The translations under genes were made by a program, and so were the position numbers. A stretch of 54,246 nt of DNA from Aurantimonas sp. 22II-16-19i. Its GTDB lineage: Bacteria; Pseudomonadota; Alphaproteobacteria; Rhizobiales; Rhizobiaceae. Shown one piece after another: positions 1 to 7,580 of the stretch; position 1 is the first letter of the stretch; each line of letters opens with the position of its first letter. Where the stretch lies: the NCBI RefSeq assembly GCF_002088275.1, contig NZ_AQQS01000041.1, forward strand, positions 1 to 54,246, in the 5' to 3' direction. The notes beneath the pieces are model-generated. The model made no database searches and was not told the DNA's origin. It saw nothing but the letters and a program-made list of their open reading frames with translations.

Positions 1-1
1 C

Positions 2-328
2 CCGGATGCCGGCAGCGCCGGGGCGGGCGCGGCTGGCGGGACGGGCGCCGGCTTTGCCGGCCCCGATGCGGCGGCCGTCGCCGCGGCATCGCAGCTGCCG
101 GCGGGCGATCGCCAGGAGATGATCGAGGGCATGGTGGCCCAGCTCGCGGAACGGCTGAAGCAGAGCCCCGACGACGTCGAGGGCTGGAAGCGGCTGATCC
201 GCTCCTATACGGTGCTCGGCAAGACCGACGAGGCGAAGACGGCGCTCGCCGATGCCCGCAAGACCTTCCCGGCGGATTCGGCGGCGGCTCGCGAAATCGC
301 CGCTTTTGCCGACGAGATCGGTCTTTGA
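2..328 (+). CDS. ccmI: Cytochrome c maturation protein CcmI (CycH), C-terminal part only
   Basis: The reading frame is open from the window edge, so only about the last 108 residues are present; the start lies outside. After a Gly/Ala-rich linker comes a TPR-like helical segment with the pattern DRQEMIEGMVAQLAERL, then SPDDVEGWKRLIRSYTVLG, which is characteristic of the periplasmic TPR domain of CcmI. In the family this domain holds apocytochrome c and hands it to the CcmF/CcmH haem ligation complex. The gene ends 22 bases before ccmE in the same direction, as in the rhizobial cycHJKL operon. Identity rests on the TPR pattern plus the following ccmE-ccmF-ccmH order and is fairly sure despite the truncation. 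Confidence 0.85.
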   Translation, partial: PDAGSAGAGAAGGTGAGFAGPDAAAVAAASQLPAGDRQEMIEGMVAQLAERLKQSPDDVEGWKRLIRSYTVLGKTDEAKTALADARKTFPADSAAAREIAAFADEIGL

Positions 329-350
329 GGGGAGAGGAGGCGATGTCCCG

Positions 351-845
351 ATGACCCGCAAGGCCAAACGACTCTATTCGATCGGCGCGATGTTCGTCGT
401 CGTCGGCGGAGCCCTGGCGCTGGTGCTGACCGCGCTGTCGAGTTCGGTCGCCTATTTCCAGTCGCCGACCGACCTCGTCAAGAACGTCCCCGGCCCCGCC
501 CAGCGCATCCGGCTCGGCGGCCTCGTCGAGGACGGCTCGGTGAAGCGCGACGGATCGTCCCAGATCTTCTTCCGCGTCACCGACACCGTCGACAGCGTCC
601 CCGTGACCTATACCGGCATCCTGCCGGATCTCTTCCGCGAGGGGCAGGGGGTCATCGCCGAGGGCACCCTCGGGCCGGACCGGGTCTTCCTCGCCGACAC
701 CGTCCTTGCCAAGCACGACGAGACCTACATGCCGAAGGAAGTGGTCGACGACCTCAAGGCGCGGGGCCTGTGGGAAGACGGCAAGGGCCTCGTCAAGAAG
801 CCCGAGGAGACGGTTTCGGCAACGCCGGTGGGAGCAGGCTCATGA
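351..845 (+). CDS. ccmE: Cytochrome c-type biogenesis haem chaperone CcmE
   Basis: This 164-residue protein is an inner-membrane haem chaperone that receives haem from CcmC and delivers it to CcmF for attachment to apocytochrome c. There is a single N-terminal membrane segment (about residues 11-32) and then an OB-fold periplasmic domain. The covalent haem-binding motif is visible as LAKHDETYMP, with His122 and Tyr126. I chose the ATG at 351 because GGAGAGGAGG sits about 10 bases upstream and the protein then begins MTRKAKRL, typical for CcmE; an in-frame start at 252 would overlap ccmI. The stop overlaps the ccmF start (ATGA), so the two are translationally coupled. Confidence 0.96.
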   Translation: MTRKAKRLYSIGAMFVVVGGALALVLTALSSSVAYFQSPTDLVKNVPGPAQRIRLGGLVEDGSVKRDGSSQIFFRVTDTVDSVPVTYTGILPDLFREGQGVIAEGTLGPDRVFLADTVLAKHDETYMPKEVVDDLKARGLWEDGKGLVKKPEETVSATPVGAGS

Positions 846-2854
846 TCGTCGAGATCGGACATTTCGCCCTCGTCCTCGCCTTGTCGGTGGCGCTGTTCCA
901 GTCGGTGCTGCCGCTGATCGGCGCGAGGCAGGGCGACCAGCGGCTGATGGAGACCGGGACGATCGCCGCCACCGGCGGCTTCGTGCTCATCGCCATCGCC
1001 TTCTCGGCGCTGGTGACGGCCAACGTCACCTCGGACTTCTCGGTGCTCAACGTCTTCGAGAATTCCAACTCCGCCAAGCCGATGCTCTACAAGGTGACGG
1101 GCGTCTGGGGGAACCACGAGGGCTCGATGCTCCTCTGGGTGCTGATCCTCGCCTTCTTCGGCTCGCTCGTCGCGCTGTTCGGCCGCGACCTGCCGGCGAC
1201 GCTGAAGGCCAACGTGCTCGCCGTCCAGGCCTGGATCCTCGCCGCCTTCCTCCTGTTCATCCTCCTGACCTCCAACCCGTTCCAGCGCCTCGATCCGGCG
1301 CCGATGGAGGGCCAGGATCTCAACCCCATCCTCCAGGACATCGGCCTCGCGATCCATCCGCCGCTGCTCTATCTCGGCTATGTCGGATTTTCCGTCGCCT
1401 TTTCCTTCGCCATCGCCGCGCTGATCGACGGGCGGATCGACGCCGCCTGGGCGCGCTGGGTGCGGCCGTGGACGCTGATCGCCTGGATCTTCCTCACCCT
1501 CGGCATCTCGATGGGCTCCTACTGGGCCTATTACGAGCTCGGCTGGGGCGGCTGGTGGTTCTGGGATCCGGTCGAGAACGCCTCCTTCATGCCCTGGCTG
1601 GCGGGCACCGCGCTGCTGCATTCGGCGCTGGTCATGGAGAAGCGCTCGGCGCTGAAGATCTGGACCATCCTCCTCGCCATCCTGACCTTCTCGCTGTCGC
1701 TGCTCGGCACCTTCCTGGTGCGCTCGGGCGTTTTGACCTCGGTGCACGCCTTCGCCACCGATCCGACCCGCGGCATCTTCATCCTGTGCATCCTGTGTCT
1801 GTTCATCGGCGGGGCGCTGTTCCTGTTCGCCCTGCGCGCCTCGTCGCTGGAAGGCGGCGGGCTGTTCGCGCCGATCAGCCGCGAGGGGGCGCTGGTCTTC
1901 AACAACCTGTTCCTGACGACGGCGGCGGCGACGGTGCTCGTCGGCACGCTCTATCCGCTGGTGCTCGAGGTGCTGGCCGACAAGAAGATCTCCGTCGGCG
2001 CGCCGTTCTTCGACCTCACCTTCGGCCCGCTGATGGTGCCGCTTCTGTTCGCGGTGCCCTTCGGCCCGCTGCTCGGCTGGAAGCGCGGCGACCTCCTCGG
2101 GGCGGCGCAGCGGCTGTATTTCGCCGCCGGCTGCGCGCTCGCGGCCCTCATCGGCGTCCTCGCCTATACCGGCGGCACGCGGATCCTGACGGCCTTCGGC
2201 TTCGCGCTGGCCTTCTGGCTGCTGGCCGGCAGCCTGACCGACCTGTTCCTCAAGGCGGCGTTCCTGCGCACCGGCTGGCGCACCGGGCTGTCGCGTCTTC
2301 TCGGCCTGCCGCGCTCGACCTTCGGCACGACGCTCGCCCATTTCGGCCTCGGCGTCACTCTGCTCGGCATCGTCTCGGTGTCGAGCTTCGAGGAGGAACT
2401 GATCACCACCATGGCGCCGGGCCAAAGCGCCGAAATCGCCGGCTACACCCTCACCTTCGACACCATCGCGCAGCGCGACGGCCCGAATTTCGAGGCCCAG
2501 GCGGCCCAGTTCTCGGTGCGCCGGGGCGGGGTCGAACTGGCCGAGATCGACACCTCCAAGCGGTTCTTCCCGGTGCGGCAGATGACCACCACCGAATCCG
2601 GCATCTGGACCCACTGGTTCTCGCAGCTCTACGTCTCGCTCGGCGACCCGTCGGAGGATCGCCAGTCGATCGTCGTGCGGATCTGGTCGAAGCCGCTGGT
2701 GACGCTGATCTGGATCGGCACCGTGTTCATGGGGCTCGGCGGCGTCTTCTCGCTGGCCGACCGCCGCCTGCGGGTCGGCGCGCCGGCCCGCAACAAGGGC
2801 AAGGGCAAGGGTGCTGGCACCGGGGCTTCCCCGGCGGTCGGGGCGGGGACCTGA
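842..2854 (+). CDS. ccmF: Haem lyase CcmF (cytochrome c maturation)
   Basis: This 670-residue polytopic inner-membrane protein is the core of the haem-ligation complex that forms the thioether bonds of c-type cytochromes together with CcmH and CcmI. The tryptophan-rich WWD signature is seen at about residues 235-246 ([12 protein letters not shown]), and many hydrophobic helices flank it. A long periplasmic segment near the C-terminus (about 510-620) precedes the last helix, as in other CcmF proteins. The ATG at 842 overlaps the ccmE stop by four bases; no earlier start is needed. It ends one base before the GTG start of ccmH. The length is normal for the family (about 650-670). Confidence 0.97.
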   Translation: MIVEIGHFALVLALSVALFQSVLPLIGARQGDQRLMETGTIAATGGFVLIAIAFSALVTANVTSDFSVLNVFENSNSAKPMLYKVTGVWGNHEGSMLLWVLILAFFGSLVALFGRDLPATLKANVLAVQAWILAAFLLFILLTSNPFQRLDPAPMEGQDLNPILQDIGLAIHPPLLYLGYVGFSVAFSFAIAALIDGRIDAAWARWVRPWTLIAWIFLTLGISMGSYWAYYELGWGGWWFWDPVENASFMPWLAGTALLHSALVMEKRSALKIWTILLAILTFSLSLLGTFLVRSGVLTSVHAFATDPTRGIFILCILCLFIGGALFLFALRASSLEGGGLFAPISREGALVFNNLFLTTAAATVLVGTLYPLVLEVLADKKISVGAPFFDLTFGPLMVPLLFAVPFGPLLGWKRGDLLGAAQRLYFAAGCALAALIGVLAYTGGTRILTAFGFALAFWLLAGSLTDLFLKAAFLRTGWRTGLSRLLGLPRSTFGTTLAHFGLGVTLLGIVSVSSFEEELITTMAPGQSAEIAGYTLTFDTIAQRDGPNFEAQAAQFSVRRGGVELAEIDTSKRFFPVRQMTTTESGIWTHWFSQLYVSLGDPSEDRQSIVVRIWSKPLVTLIWIGTVFMGLGGVFSLADRRLRVGAPARNKGKGKGAGTGASPAVGAGT

Positions 2855-2855
2855 C

Positions 2856-3356
2856 GTGGGGGCGCTCCGCCGCATCCTGTTGGTCCTCGGCGCGGTGTTC
2901 GTGGTCGTCACGGCTGCGCCGACCGGACTGCTCGTCGCGCCGGCCTTCGCCGTCAATCCGGACGAGGTGCTGGCCGATCCGGCGCTGGAGGCGCGGGCCC
3001 GCAAGCTGTCCGAAGGGCTGCGCTGCCTCGTCTGCCAGAACGAATCGATCGACGATTCCAACGCCGATCTCGCCAAGGACCTGCGGCTCCTGGTGCGCGC
3101 CCGCCTCGAGGCCGGCGACACTGACACGGAAGTGATCGACTATCTCGTCTCGCGCTATGGCGAGTTCGTGCTGCTGCGGCCGCGGCTCGACTGGCTGAAC
3201 CTGGCGCTCTGGGCGACACCGCTGGTGGTGCTCTTCGGCGGCGCCGTGCTGGCCGTGGCGACGGTCGCGGGGCGACGTCGCAGGCGCCAGGCACCGCCGG
3301 AACTGTCGGCGGCCGAGGAAGAGGCGATCGCCAGGATCACCGGCGGCCGCGGGTAG
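2856..3356 (+). CDS. ccmH: Cytochrome c-type biogenesis protein CcmH (CycL)
   Basis: This 166-residue protein is the thiol-redox partner that reduces the CXXCH motif of apocytochrome c so haem can be attached. It has a signal sequence ending near AFA (residue 32), then the diagnostic motif LRCLVCQN with Cys57 and Cys60, a helical bundle, a membrane helix around 121-140 and a basic tail. The GTG at 2856 directly follows the ccmF stop and puts the signal sequence at the N-terminus; an ATG at 2811 would lie inside ccmF. It is the last ccm gene here: no ccmG (thiol reductase) follows, so that and ccmABCD must be elsewhere. Confidence 0.95.
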   Translation: MGALRRILLVLGAVFVVVTAAPTGLLVAPAFAVNPDEVLADPALEARARKLSEGLRCLVCQNESIDDSNADLAKDLRLLVRARLEAGDTDTEVIDYLVSRYGEFVLLRPRLDWLNLALWATPLVVLFGGAVLAVATVAGRRRRRQAPPELSAAEEEAIARITGGRG

Positions 3357-3394
3357 CGCCCAGGGCGGCGCCCCAACCTTACCGAGTTTTCACC

Positions 3395-3411
3395 CGGGAG
3401 AAAAACTCCCG
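3395..3411 (+). terminator. Short hairpin after ccmH
   Basis: A perfect 6-bp stem (CGGGAG / CTCCCG) with an AAAAA loop lies 39 bases after the ccmH stop and about 100 bases before the protease gene. No clear T-run follows, so it may be a weak terminator or simply part of the protease promoter region. Confidence 0.35.
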
Positions 3412-3509
3412 TAACGTCCCGATCGCTAGGTTCACTTCCAAGCAATGGACGGCACGGCGTTTCCGCCTACCGTTGCTCCGAAATCACGGACCCCTGGAAA
3501 GGAACCACG

Positions 3510-5039
3510 ATGCAACAGCAAAATCAGCCGAGGACGAAGCGCAGCCGGCTCGTCGCGGGTGCCCTGGCGGCGGGTGTCGCCGGCGCGGCGCTGGCAGGCG
3601 GCATGGTCTCCAACACGCTTCCCGTTTTCGCCGAGCCGGTGCGTGTCGAGGCGCCCCAGCAGAACTTCGGTTTCGCCGACGTCGTCGCGAAGGTGTCTCC
3701 GGCGGTCGTTTCGGTCCGGGTCGACCAGGACATCGCGCCGGCCTCCGACGATGGCGACGGCGAGCAGATGCAGAATCCCTTCGACAACCTGCCGCGCGAT
3801 CATCCGCTCCGCCGCTTCTTCGACATTCCGGGCGGCCCCGGCATGCCGGGCCTGCAGCCGCGCGGCCGTCAGGCGCCGCGTCAAGCGACCGGCCAGGGCT
3901 CCGGCTTCTTCATTTCCGAGGACGGCTATCTCGTCACCAACAACCACGTGGTCGACGGCGGCTCGAAATACACTGTCGTCATGGATGACGGGACGGAGTA
4001 CAACGCCAAGCTGATCGGCACCGACGCGCGCACCGACCTCGCGCTCCTCAAGGTCGATGCCGAAGATCACAAGTTCACCTATGTCGGCTGGGGCGACGAC
4101 AGCAAGGTGCGCGTCGGCGACTGGGTCGTGGCGGTCGGCAACCCGTTCGGCCTCGGCGGCACCGTCACCGCCGGCATCATCTCGGCCCGCGGCCGCGACA
4201 TCGGCGCCGGCCCCTATGACGACTTCCTGCAGATCGACGCGGCGGTCAACCGCGGCAATTCCGGCGGCCCCGACTTCAACCTGAACGGCGAAGTCGTCGG
4301 CATCAACACCGCGATCTTCTCGCCCTCCGGCGGCAATGTCGGCATCGCCTTCGCGATTCCCGCCTCCGTCGCCAAGGACGTGATCCAGTCGCTGAAGGAG
4401 AACGGCTCGGTCGAGCGCGGCTGGCTCGGCGTGCAGATCGCGCCGGTCACCGACGACATCGCCGAGGCGGTCGGCCTCGCCGAGGCGAAGGGTGCCATCG
4501 TCACCCTGCCGGACAACGAGACGCCGGCCTCCAAGGCGGGCATCAAGACCGGCGACGTCATCACCGCGGTGAACGGCGAGACCGTCGAGGGACCGCGCGA
4601 GCTCGCCCGGCTGATCGGCAACGACCGTCCGGGCACCAAGGTCGAGGTCACGCTCTGGCGCGACAACGAGGCGAAGACCCTCGACGTCACGCTCGGCAAT
4701 CTTGCCAGCCTCGACGAGGCGGCCTCGGCGAACGGCCAGGGCAGCCAGCGCGTGCCGACCAATCCGTCGTCGCTCTCCGGCTACGGCCTGACGCTGACGC
4801 CCTCGGAGGACGGCAACGGGGTCGTGGTGACGGACATCGATCCGGACTCGACGGCGGCCGAAAAGGGCTTGCAGGCCGGCGACGTCATCGTCTCGGTGAA
4901 CGGCAGGGCCGTGACCAACCGCAGCGACGTCAGCCAGGCGCTCGCCGATGCCGCGAAGTCCGGCCGCAAGGCGGCGCTGTTCCAGCTGCGCCAGGGCGAC
5001 CAGAACCGCTTCGTCGCGCTGCCGCTGTCGAAGGGCTGA
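3510..5039 (+). CDS. degP: Periplasmic Do/DegP-type serine endoprotease
   Basis: This 509-residue HtrA-family protease degrades or refolds misfolded envelope proteins. A signal sequence occupies about residues 1-42 (basic RTKRSR then Ala/Gly-rich core). The trypsin-like domain carries the full catalytic triad: His146 in TNNHVVDGG, Asp176 in DARTDLALLKV and Ser251 in GNSGGP. Two PDZ domains follow at roughly 290-385 and 415-505, so the architecture is that of DegP/DegQ rather than DegS. The ATG is preceded by GGAAAGGAACC. Position directly after the ccm operon and before a two-component pair is the usual rhizobial arrangement. Other members of the family (DegQ/MucD) are indistinguishable by eye. 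Confidence 0.95.
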   Translation: MQQQNQPRTKRSRLVAGALAAGVAGAALAGGMVSNTLPVFAEPVRVEAPQQNFGFADVVAKVSPAVVSVRVDQDIAPASDDGDGEQMQNPFDNLPRDHPLRRFFDIPGGPGMPGLQPRGRQAPRQATGQGSGFFISEDGYLVTNNHVVDGGSKYTVVMDDGTEYNAKLIGTDARTDLALLKVDAEDHKFTYVGWGDDSKVRVGDWVVAVGNPFGLGGTVTAGIISARGRDIGAGPYDDFLQIDAAVNRGNSGGPDFNLNGEVVGINTAIFSPSGGNVGIAFAIPASVAKDVIQSLKENGSVERGWLGVQIAPVTDDIAEAVGLAEAKGAIVTLPDNETPASKAGIKTGDVITAVNGETVEGPRELARLIGNDRPGTKVEVTLWRDNEAKTLDVTLGNLASLDEAASANGQGSQRVPTNPSSLSGYGLTLTPSEDGNGVVVTDIDPDSTAAEKGLQAGDVIVSVNGRAVTNRSDVSQALADAAKSGRKAALFQLRQGDQNRFVALPLSKG

Positions 5040-5349
5040 TCGGTCGATGAAGGACGGGCGAGGCGGCGCACCATGCGCCGCCTCGCCCCCGCCAGTTGCA
5101 TCGGCATGATCGTTCGAGGTGGCGCCGGCGGCACGGCCGGCAGCCTGCTCCCACCCTCCGCAGGCCCCGGCGAGCCCCGGCCGACCCCATCGCGATCATG
5201 TCTTTCGAGGAGCGGCGTTGCCCGCTTTTCGTCCCCCCGGGCAGGCGGGTGCCGTCCCGTACGGCGCCCGCCTCCTGGCGACGGCCAACCAAGCAGTTGC
5301 CGCCGCCGCATTGATTTCGGACCCGATGTCGTCGATCTAGGGAAGTGAC
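5040..5349 (+). other. 310-base gap between protease and response regulator genes
   Basis: Apart from the 15-bp hairpin at 5056-5088 it holds a second inverted repeat at 5244-5272 (12-bp arms with one G-T pair and a 5-base loop), about 80 bases before the response regulator start. No convincing gene, -35/-10 pair or RNA gene was seen. The second repeat could be in the leader of the regulator message. Confidence 0.4.
5056..5088 (+). terminator. Strong hairpin after the Do protease gene
   Basis: A perfect 15-bp stem with a CCA loop begins 17 bases after the protease stop (arms 5056-5070 and 5074-5088). The following bases are C-rich, not a T-run, so it could terminate transcription or protect the 3' end of the message. 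Confidence 0.6.
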
Positions 5350-6072
5350 ATGATGCCAGCCCCAGCCGCCACCACGTCGACGGAGTCCATGCGAATCCTC
5401 ATCATCGAAGACGACCGCGAGGCCGCCGCCTATCTCGTCAAGGCGCTGAAGGAGGCTGGACACGTCGCCGATCACGCCGCCGACGGCGAGGAGGGGCTGC
5501 ATGCGGCCGAGACGCGCGGCTATGACGTCCTCATCGTCGACCGGATGCTGCCCAAGCTCGACGGCCTGTCCATCGTCACGAAGCTGCGCGACAGCGGCCA
5601 GGCGACGCCGGTGCTGATCCTCTCGGCCCTCGGCCAGGTCGACGACCGGGTGAAGGGCCTGCGCGCCGGCGGCGACGACTATCTGTCGAAGCCCTTCGCG
5701 ATCTCGGAGCTGCTGGCACGGGTCGAGGTGCTCGGCCGGCGACGCGGCGCCAAGGACGTCGAGACGTCCTACCGCGTCGGCGACCTCGAGCTCGACCGCT
5801 TGTCCCACGAGGTGCGCCGGGCCGGCAAGCCGATCGTGCTGCAGCCCCGCGAGTTCCGGCTGCTCGAATATCTGATGAAGCACGCCAACCAGGTGGTGAC
5901 CCGGACCATGCTCCTGGAGAACGTCTGGGACTACCACTTCGACCCCCAGACCAACGTCATCGACGTCCATATCTCGCGGCTGCGCTCGAAGATCGAGCGC
6001 GACTTCGGCTCGCCGATCCTGCACACCGTGCGGGGCGCCGGCTACATCATGCGCGCCGAAGCCGAAGCCTGA
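5350..6072 (+). CDS. OmpR-family DNA-binding response regulator
   Basis: This 240-residue cytoplasmic regulator has a receiver domain (about 14-125) with acidic pocket IIEDD and phosphoacceptor Asp64 in LIVDRMLP, a switch Thr/Ser region LILSALG and the Lys in YLSKPF. A winged-helix OmpR/PhoB effector domain follows (about 145-235, ending in TVRGAGYIM). The ATG at 5350 has AGGGAAG five bases upstream; a second start at 5389 (MRILIIEDD) also has GGAG close by and would give the more standard N-terminus with Asp51. It is followed 56 bases later by its probable partner kinase. The regulon is not evident from sequence. Confidence 0.93.
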   Translation: MMPAPAATTSTESMRILIIEDDREAAAYLVKALKEAGHVADHAADGEEGLHAAETRGYDVLIVDRMLPKLDGLSIVTKLRDSGQATPVLILSALGQVDDRVKGLRAGGDDYLSKPFAISELLARVEVLGRRRGAKDVETSYRVGDLELDRLSHEVRRAGKPIVLQPREFRLLEYLMKHANQVVTRTMLLENVWDYHFDPQTNVIDVHISRLRSKIERDFGSPILHTVRGAGYIMRAEAEA

Positions 6073-6128
6073 CCCGGCCGTTCTCCCGCCCTTCCTTCGG
6101 CGCCGGGCGCGCGGACAAGGATCTGCCG

Positions 6129-7580
6129 GTGCAACGATTTCGTCCTTTCAATCTCGGCCGCATGGGACGCTTCCGCTCGCTGATGCGGATGACCGCGGTG
6201 CGCCTCTCGGCGGTCTATTTCCTCCTCTTCGCCATCTGCGCGGTGGTCCTCGTCGTCTATGTCACGGCGACCGCCTCGACCATCGTCGAGGACCAGAGCC
6301 GCCGGGCGATCTCCGAGGAACTCTCCGACCTGGCGCAGGTCTACCAGCAGAGCGGCATCGTCGGCCTGGTGCGGACCATCGACCGGCGCTCGCGCCAGCC
6401 CGGCGCCTCGCTCTATCTCGTCACCGATCCCGTCGGCCGGATCATCGCCGGCAATGTCGAGAGCCTGCAGGCGGGCGTCCTCGACGACCAGGGACCGACG
6501 CCGGACGCCTTTTCCTACGAGCGCTACGCCGACGATACCGGCCGCCGCTACCATCTCGCCATCGCCGAGGTCGTCAGCCTGCCCAACGGCATGCGCATCC
6601 TCGTCGGGCGCGACCAGAGCGAGCAGGTGCGGTTTCGCGGCGTCGTCCAGAGCGCGCTGATCCTCGCCTTGGCCCTGATGGGCGTCGCCGCGCTGATCGC
6701 CTGGTTCGTCGTCGGCCGCAGCGCGCTGAAGCGGCTCGACGGCGTCACCGCCTCCAGTGCGCGGATCCTCTCCGGCGATCTGTCGGAGCGGCTGCCGGTG
6801 ACGGGGGCGGGCGACGAGTTCGACCGCCTGTCGGACAATCTCAACACGCTGCTGGCGAGGGTCTCGCTGCTGCAGGAGGGGCTGCAGCAGGTCTCCGACA
6901 ACATCGCCCACGACCTGCGCACGCCGCTGACGCGGCTTCGCACCCGCGCCGAGGGGGCGCTTGCCGCGCCGCCGGATGTCGGGGAGGCGCGGGAGGCGAT
7001 GGAGCAGATGATCGCCGAATGCGACCAGATGATCCGCACCTTCGACGCGCTGCTGATGATCTCGCGGGTCGAGGCCGGCTCCGACCAGGTGATCAAGTCG
7101 CCGATCGATCTCGCCGCCATCGCCGCCGACGTCGTCGACCTCTACGAGCCTCTCGCCGAGGACGCCAATGCCGAGCTGCTGCTCGACGCGCCATCCAGCC
7201 TCACCGTCGTCGCCAGCCGCGAGCTGATCGCCCAGGCGCTCTCCAATCTCGTCGACAATGCCCTGAAATATGCCACCGATCCGGAACGAAAGATCCGGAT
7301 CCGCGTCACGCTCTCGGAGGGCGACGGTGCGTGGAGCCTTGCCGTCAGCGACGATGGGCCGGGCATTCCGCGCGAGAAGCGCGAGCGGGTGCTGGAGCGC
7401 TTCTACCGGCTGGACCAGAGCCGTTCGATGCCCGGCTCCGGCCTCGGCCTGTCGCTGGTGCAGGCGATCGCGCGCGTCCATGGTGGGCGCCTGGTGCTCG
7501 ACGATGCCGGTCCCGGACTGACCGTTCGTCTCGATGTGCCGACGGAGGAACGGCAGGGGAGCGGGCGAGGCGATGGATGA
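6129..7580 (+). CDS. Membrane sensor histidine kinase, partner of the OmpR-type regulator
   Basis: This 483-residue protein has transmembrane helix 1 at about residues 26-48, a periplasmic sensor of about 125 residues, and helix 2 at about 175-196. A HAMP linker follows (about 197-250), then the H-box NIAHDLRTPLTRL with phosphoacceptor His261. The ATPase domain shows the N box (LVDNALKYA), G1 (SDDGPGIP) and G2 (GSGLGLSLV). The start is a GTG with AAGGA seven bases upstream; ATG at 6162 is an alternative. It lies in one unit with the response regulator and overlaps glnE by eight bases. The stimulus is unknown; proximity to the protease gene hints at envelope sensing, but a hairpin separates them. 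Confidence 0.93.
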   Translation: MQRFRPFNLGRMGRFRSLMRMTAVRLSAVYFLLFAICAVVLVVYVTATASTIVEDQSRRAISEELSDLAQVYQQSGIVGLVRTIDRRSRQPGASLYLVTDPVGRIIAGNVESLQAGVLDDQGPTPDAFSYERYADDTGRRYHLAIAEVVSLPNGMRILVGRDQSEQVRFRGVVQSALILALALMGVAALIAWFVVGRSALKRLDGVTASSARILSGDLSERLPVTGAGDEFDRLSDNLNTLLARVSLLQEGLQQVSDNIAHDLRTPLTRLRTRAEGALAAPPDVGEAREAMEQMIAECDQMIRTFDALLMISRVEAGSDQVIKSPIDLAAIAADVVDLYEPLAEDANAELLLDAPSSLTVVASRELIAQALSNLVDNALKYATDPERKIRIRVTLSEGDGAWSLAVSDDGPGIPREKRERVLERFYRLDQSRSMPGSGLGLSLVQAIARVHGGRLVLDDAGPGLTVRLDVPTEERQGSGRGDG

